Assembly: GCA_036346225.1 (NCBI GenBank)
Contig: JARFIW010000453.1
Span: 186,001 to 250,000, forward strand
Direction of reading: 5' to 3'
Source: Platerodrilus igneus
Taxonomy: Eukaryota > Arthropoda > Insecta > Coleoptera > Lycidae
DNA: 64,000 nt
The translations under genes were made by a program, and so were the position numbers. The notes below the pieces were generated by a model, which had not been told where the DNA came from, searched no databases, and worked only from the letters and a program-made list of their open reading frames with translations. This document shows positions 58,946 to 64,000 of the stretch, one piece after another; the first letter of the stretch is position 1; every line of letters begins with the position of its first letter.

Positions 58946-60484
58946 CAAATCATAAATCAATGTACGAACTGATGTGAGAACCAAATCTTTGTGTGATTTT
59001 AAGTAACGCTTATATTAAACATAGTGATACTGGAGAATTCCCGATGCAGGGTGTAGAAATACCCTGAACCTAACTAATATAACAAAAGATTGTCTTTTTT
59101 GAAAAAGTGCAAGAGTTGCGTTAATGCTTCAAAAATAAAAACAAATAAAAAGAAAGTCTCTTCGTATTAGAGCTCATATTCACGTAAAGCTTAAATTGAA
59201 TTTGTCTATAGGCGCCAACTGCTCTTTTAAACCGTGGCACTGTTTGCGATACTACGCAACGAAAATGAGTACCCACCCAATTTTAAGGCTTACTTAACTA
59301 AACGCTCACAGGTCTTGTTTGCTACTTCACCGACCGGGCAAATTTAGTCGGAAGCATGACACACACGTACTTACAATTAACACTTAACTTTATTATAAAT
59401 CTAAATACAAAAGTTATTTTCACGTTCGCATATGAACGGATACAAATTTACATTCATATCTTTTAAGATATTCTCTTAAGCTAAATAGACATTTTGCTGG
59501 ACTTTTAACAGGATAAAATAAAATTTGATGCAGTAGCGAAACGTTAAGTTAACAAATAAGCCAGTGCTACTGCATTTACGACACAATCTTCTAAATCTTC
59601 TTAATCCTGTCATATCAGGTACAATGCTAAGATGCAAGTTAGTTTTTTCATTTTCCAATCATAAATCCTCGCCCTGGTCTTGAATACCAAGGATTCGAAA
59701 AAATAAATAGACAAACTATTTTTAGTTTAATTAAAGTCATTTCATAATGAGAGAGATGTGGATAATTTATTTACATAATTACAGAGAAGGTAAATACCTA
59801 CCATCTATGGATTAGAGTATTTTTTAAGGTACGATATGATACCTAAGATATTTTCAGAAAAAAAAACTATTTATGGTCATATATTAATTAAGATAAAATA
59901 AAATGCCTAAGATAATTTCAAAGATGTAGATAAATACTGAACATTTATGATTCAACCTAATACATATAAGATAAGATAATGTGTTACGAGAAATTTTTAA
60001 AAGACACCGTTAAACCTGATTCTTGTTTAGAGGCCCTATGTTTATCAAGGCACACTGCGTCTCCTATAAATGTAATAACAAAAAAGTGACTCCCGAGGGA
60101 GTAGAGTGGTTTCACAGAAACTTGAAATGAGATGTTAACTCATATCCTCCAAAAGGAAAAGTTCCGAGAAGCGATACACGTTCATACGAACAACATTAGG
60201 GAATGCAATCCCTGCATCCCGGCGTCGATTAAAAGAGGATTGACTTACAGGCCAAATCAGGTAACAAATTCACTTTCGACGGCTATAACGTATACCAGAA
60301 GAAGACAGTGGCGATACACAGATAGGCAAAAGTTCGCCACGCCCACGGTTCAATGTCGTGAAGTAACAATTTTCCAACTATGCAGCCACTTAGTAAGTAA
60401 ATGAATAAGTAGAAAATAAAAATGAAGAGATAAAAGAGAGAGGTGTGGGTTTGGAGTTTTATAACAAGCAAGTAGAAAAGAGAA
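58946..60484. other. Non-coding, no gene seen
   Basis: AT-rich sequence. A TGCATCCCGGCGT phrase near 60208 may be the start of the dispersed repeat that continues to 60650. Confidence 0.4.
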
Positions 60485-60650
60485 GAGAAGAGCTCGCATT
60501 GAGCAATAGTAGTAGAAGAAACGGTGGATAACGAAGCGCTACTCGACCAGCCAAAGTGTAGTCAATAGCCCGGAGTTGGAAAACATCACTTTTGTGTAAT
60601 GTTCAGTTGTCTTGGGACTAAAACAAGTCTACCACATGAAAAATTAAACT
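60485..60650. repeat. Dispersed repeat, copy 2
   Basis: Aligns with 43365-43530. Shared phrases are AGCTCGCATTGAGCAA, CCAGCCAAWGTG and GGGACWARAACARGTCTAC. Confidence 0.55.
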
Positions 60651-62545
60651 AATTTCACGTTTGGCGTAATGGCTACCTAAAAGTCGCTCACAGAACGCAA
60701 CACAAATTGAAGAAACACATTCTTCTAAAATTTAAAATTTCCACGTAATGTATTCAAACCAAATATATCAAACATTAATAAATCAAAGTCACCTTCAATT
60801 TATATCATTGATGTAAAACTTGAAATTTTATTATTTTGACAACGATTCTAGGTTATGGATCGAAATGTAAATAAAAACCGATTTTAACAGCTATGAGTGG
60901 TTTATTTCCCAAAGAAGATTAAGAAAAATACAAAACAAACCACAACAAACATACAGGGAGTATTTACAAGTTAGATATGGGCCTGAAATTTGTATTTGTT
61001 TTTGACACTTAAACAATCTAAACCTAAAACTATCGCACTCAAAAAATTCGCTTACGTTTATAATAAAATGCGGAAACAACAAAATAATACCAAAAGGATT
61101 CAGAATCAAATTTGGTTAGACAAGCAATAAACTATCAAGGATTCTGGAAAGAGAAAGTTATAGTATTGTAGCGGGCTACTACTACCGCGTTACTCTAATT
61201 TAAAAACAAGTAATAACAAGAGTCTTTATTACTCACGTTCACAAGTCTAATTAACAGTATATGCCTTATTTGTAGATGTTTTCAGTCCACTTAACAATAA
61301 AGCACTATTACACTAATGAATTTACAAGCACTAATATCTTCTTAAACTAAGTTCTTAACCATAGGTTTCTTAACAACACTAACACAACTATTTATTTATT
61401 ACACTTCTATTTATGTATTGTACAAGTTGCATGTACGTGCACTTAATATAACATTTATGTATACTATTGAACTTCTAAAAGCTCAACTACTATATAACGT
61501 TACACGATATAATTTATATTAGACATTCTGGTATCGACTGACTCTTGCATTTATTAGCGGCCTTATATATACTCTGAGTTAAAGATATGACTCATCCTCT
61601 AGTAATTACGAGAAGCTTCCCGGTCCATTGAGAATAAACAGTGCTGGCGGCGTTTTGTGTGTTTGATTGCTAGAAGATCCTCGAATCCTGGAGACTATGC
61701 AGAGCCTACAGCGCTTGTGTGTTTGATGGGTTGCCTAACAGTAACTCGCAACAGTATGATGAGAAAAAGACCTAAACCATCAATACATCATTCATAAGTT
61801 AAAATATGATATAAATGTCATACAAATAACTGTACCAAAATATGATTTTGATAAACTTCTAGTTAGGGCAAAAATCTTCTACGAATCTGAATTTTTCAGA
61901 CAAAAAGAAAATCACATAAGGAAATTTAATAATCTATTTATAAAGAAAAGTAACACGCAAACTAAAACGTTAAAAACAGCAACACCATGCTAAACACCAT
62001 CATAAATTTATCAAACAGAACTATTAACGACACAGAAAAACCAATTCTATTAAAATGCATACACTTTGCACTAACGCCAAAATCAATACCAACATTTGAA
62101 ATAATCAGCTCTATTGAGAATACAGCGTAGAAGATCGAGCAGACGAATTTAGAGTACAATGCAAAATTGAAATAGAAAAGAATCACAAAATAAAACCAAA
62201 TGTAAGTAGTACCGAAATAAAAGCAATTCGCAATCTAAGAAACGATACTCAGATATAATTCAACCTGCTGACAAAGGCAATGCAACACAAGTAATGGATA
62301 AAAACGAAAAAGTCAACGAACTGTTTAACACAGAATTACACTAGTTTAGAAACAGGCCCAACAGAATCAATTGAAAATAATATATACAAAATTCTATATA
62401 AATTTAAAAATTAATTTGAAAACAAAGAAAGAAACAAACTGGTCCCACATTACAGTAAACCACCCTACTATTACGGTCTACCAAAAATTCATATAAGAGA
62501 CCTATCGTAAGCTCCTTAGATTCACCTTGCCCTAATTTAGCAAAA
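60651..62545 (+). mobile_element. Penelope-like element, copy G, split by a solo LTR
   Basis: 60651-60935 is the terminal segment also found at 50213-50495. Coding-like sequence follows (60960-61160), interrupted by a solo LTR (61167-61753), and resumes at 61758. The RT N-terminal region reads LSNRTINDTEKPILLK, FALTPKSIPTFEIISSIE and then PADKGNATQVMDKNE. Next comes KPPYYYGLPKIH followed by RPIVSSLDSPCPNLAK, the typical order of Penelope RTs. Many stops and frameshifts lie between them. It is cut off at about 62545, where a LINE fragment in the opposite orientation begins. The RT catalytic YxDD region and any GIY-YIG endonuclease are absent. Confidence 0.8.
61167..61753 (-). repeat. Solo LTR (587 bp) with 4-bp target duplication
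   Basis: The block starts TGTAGCGGGC and ends CGCAACA, TG...CA in either direction, flanked by GTAT at 61163-61166 and 61754-61757. On the minus strand a TATATAAG box at about 61563-61570 precedes an initiator-like AGTCAGTC near 61540. The LTR is therefore oriented minus and probably of Ty3/gypsy type. It splits the Penelope-like coding sequence. Confidence 0.85.
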
Positions 62546-63580
62546 TAGAAGTTCAAAATTGATGGGGATAAGGCACACCTCTGTCTCACTCCTTTCCAAA
62601 TAGTTACTTCTCTACGTTACCTCTCTAATTCTATTACTGCTGTTTGCTCTTTGTATAAGCTAAGTACTATCCGTCTATCCCTAAAACTCATTCCAAACTT
62701 TTTGAGTATTTCAAACATTTTTTCATTTTACATTGTAGAAGCCTTTTCCAGATTTACAAACCCTATATACACGCTTTTCCCTTTTTATATTGTTTTCTCC
62801 ATTAACACCCTCAGAGCTAAAATAGTCTCCCGTGTATCCCTGTTTCGCCTGAACCCAAATTGATCTTCTCCTAGTACTTCTTCAGATCGTTTTTCTATTC
62901 GTCTTTGTACAACAGTTAATATTTTTGACACGTGTGCTATCAAACTTATTGTTCGAAAATTTTCACATCTATCGGAGCCTCTCTTTTTTGGTATAGTGAG
63001 TATGATGTTACGTTTGAAATCTTTGGGTATATCGCCTATCTAATACGTATAGCTTACAAGTTGGAAGTGTGGTTCTGTTACTGCTTGTCTAACGGCTTTT
63101 AGAGTTTCTACTTGCATCTTATCTGTACCTGGTGCCTTACCATTTTTTAGACCCTTTAATGCTAGTTCAAACTCATCTCTAAGTATAAGATATCCCAAGT
63201 TATTCTTTTCAATGTCTGATTCTTGTTCTAATGCTGTTGGTTCTTCCCCTGCATATAAATTCCCTATATATTCTTGCCATCTATCCACTTTCTCTACATT
63301 TTGTATAATGACGTTTCCTCCCGCGTCCCTTACATTTGTGCTATATGATTTTATATCCCTAAAATTCATTCTAATTAATTTGTATGCTTCGTCTGTCTTT
63401 TTTATTTCTATTTTAGTTTGTACCTCTTTGCACTTTACATCAATACATTATTCTTTAGCTTTCCTGCATTTGCGAATAAAATTCCATTTTATGGCTTTGT
63501 ATCTCTGTTTTCCTGTTTCATCTGATCTATTTTTGTATTTTTGTCTTTCTTCTATTAGATGTGTTTTTTGTTTGTGGTTT
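62546..63580 (-). mobile_element. LINE family 1, copy E (internal fragment)
   Basis: The minus-strand reading starts near 63580 (RRKTKIQK-type basic stretch matching 17740-17830 of copy B). It continues with MNFRDIKSYSTNVRDAGGN, VDRWQEYIGNLYAGEEP and LKNGKAPGTDKMQVETLK. It then passes a degraded RT part with an EDQFGFR-like and an EKAFYNVK-like phrase to RQRCALSPSI near 62580. It contains the ~260-base segment that is missing in copy B. It ends in the RT at 62546 next to the Penelope remnant. Confidence 0.8.
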
Positions 63581-64000
63581 TAAAATAGGTTATTGACCTA
63601 AGTTTCATTCAACTGTGTATTGTACAAAAAAATAACTTCCCGCTTTCATAGTGCATGTTTATTACCTGATTTCTCTTTATAAAGCTAAAAAAGATAAAAC
63701 GTTTTACTTAATTAGCACTGCTCTTCGTCAAATCATAATATACGGCGTACATCCGTATTTATTCAGTTTTTTTTTCTTATCAGGTTTCTATCTGTAGTAA
63801 GGTGAACGCGTTACAAACTAGCAACGATTATGGTTTTGGAAAAAAAACTTCATTCAAACTGTCAGCCAGACTCAACACAACTGTGCGAGAGCCATAGACA
63901 TAGTGAACCTATGTAGCCGCCGTTAAATAAAGTCGGGGCAGAAATTTACTGTAATAATTTTTAAAACATAATGGTAATGAATGGTCTTCAACCCACAAAA
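63581..64000. other. Non-coding, no feature seen
   Basis: AT-rich sequence to the window end with no recognised gene or repeat. Confidence 0.4.

Overview
The window looks like AT-rich insect nuclear DNA, probably from a beetle, though the order is not proven. The evidence is a CYP6-type cytochrome P450 gene with three exons, a dense and varied set of insect-type transposable elements, tRNA-derived SINEs, and long microsatellites. There are no bacterial features. Apart from the P450 gene, almost everything recognisable is a retrotransposon, a DNA transposon or a decayed mobile gene.

Layout. 1-3.4 kb: a small TIR element, then AT-rich non-coding DNA. 3.4-10.3 kb: a nest of BEL/Pao LTR retrotransposon pieces, holding a pol fragment, an LTR-gag-LTR unit whose LTR carries tRNA-Tyr-like repeats, and a second integrase copy split by a LINE with a 12-bp target duplication. 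11.1-12.5 kb: promoter and first exon of a P450 with a one-base frameshift. 12.6-31.8 kb: a minisatellite, a SINE, an unrecognised decayed gene, two palindromes, a LINE with nested SINE and Penelope pieces, an envelope-like fragment, a piggyBac remnant with an internal MITE, a decayed mobile gene that I read as a FEN1/XPG-like nuclease with a CXC tail, and a second LINE family. 32.0-53.3 kb: a second P450 copy whose exon 1 joins in phase with exons 2 and 3 across a 19.3-kb intron, giving an intact 511-residue reading. That intron is filled with Ty3/gypsy fragments, LTR-like repeats, tandem SINE units, a Penelope end and microsatellites. 53.3-64 kb: non-coding DNA, another LINE, a Penelope-like element split by a solo LTR, and one more LINE.

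How it fits together. The P450 locus arose by duplication of a block of about 1.4 kb or more (promoter, exon 1 and start of intron 1), now 20,940 bp apart. Only the downstream copy can make a full enzyme with the one set of terminal exons seen here. The rest is the record of successive insertions, several of which can be ordered by nesting. The most unusual items are the FEN1-like/CXC mobile gene, two LINE families that each carry a second copy of the end of their own ORF at the 3' terminus, the tRNA-Tyr sequence built into BEL LTR repeats, and an altered I-helix motif in both P450 copies.

Limits. All family calls come from reading translations by eye. Element ends are approximate unless a target duplication or TG...CA boundary is stated.
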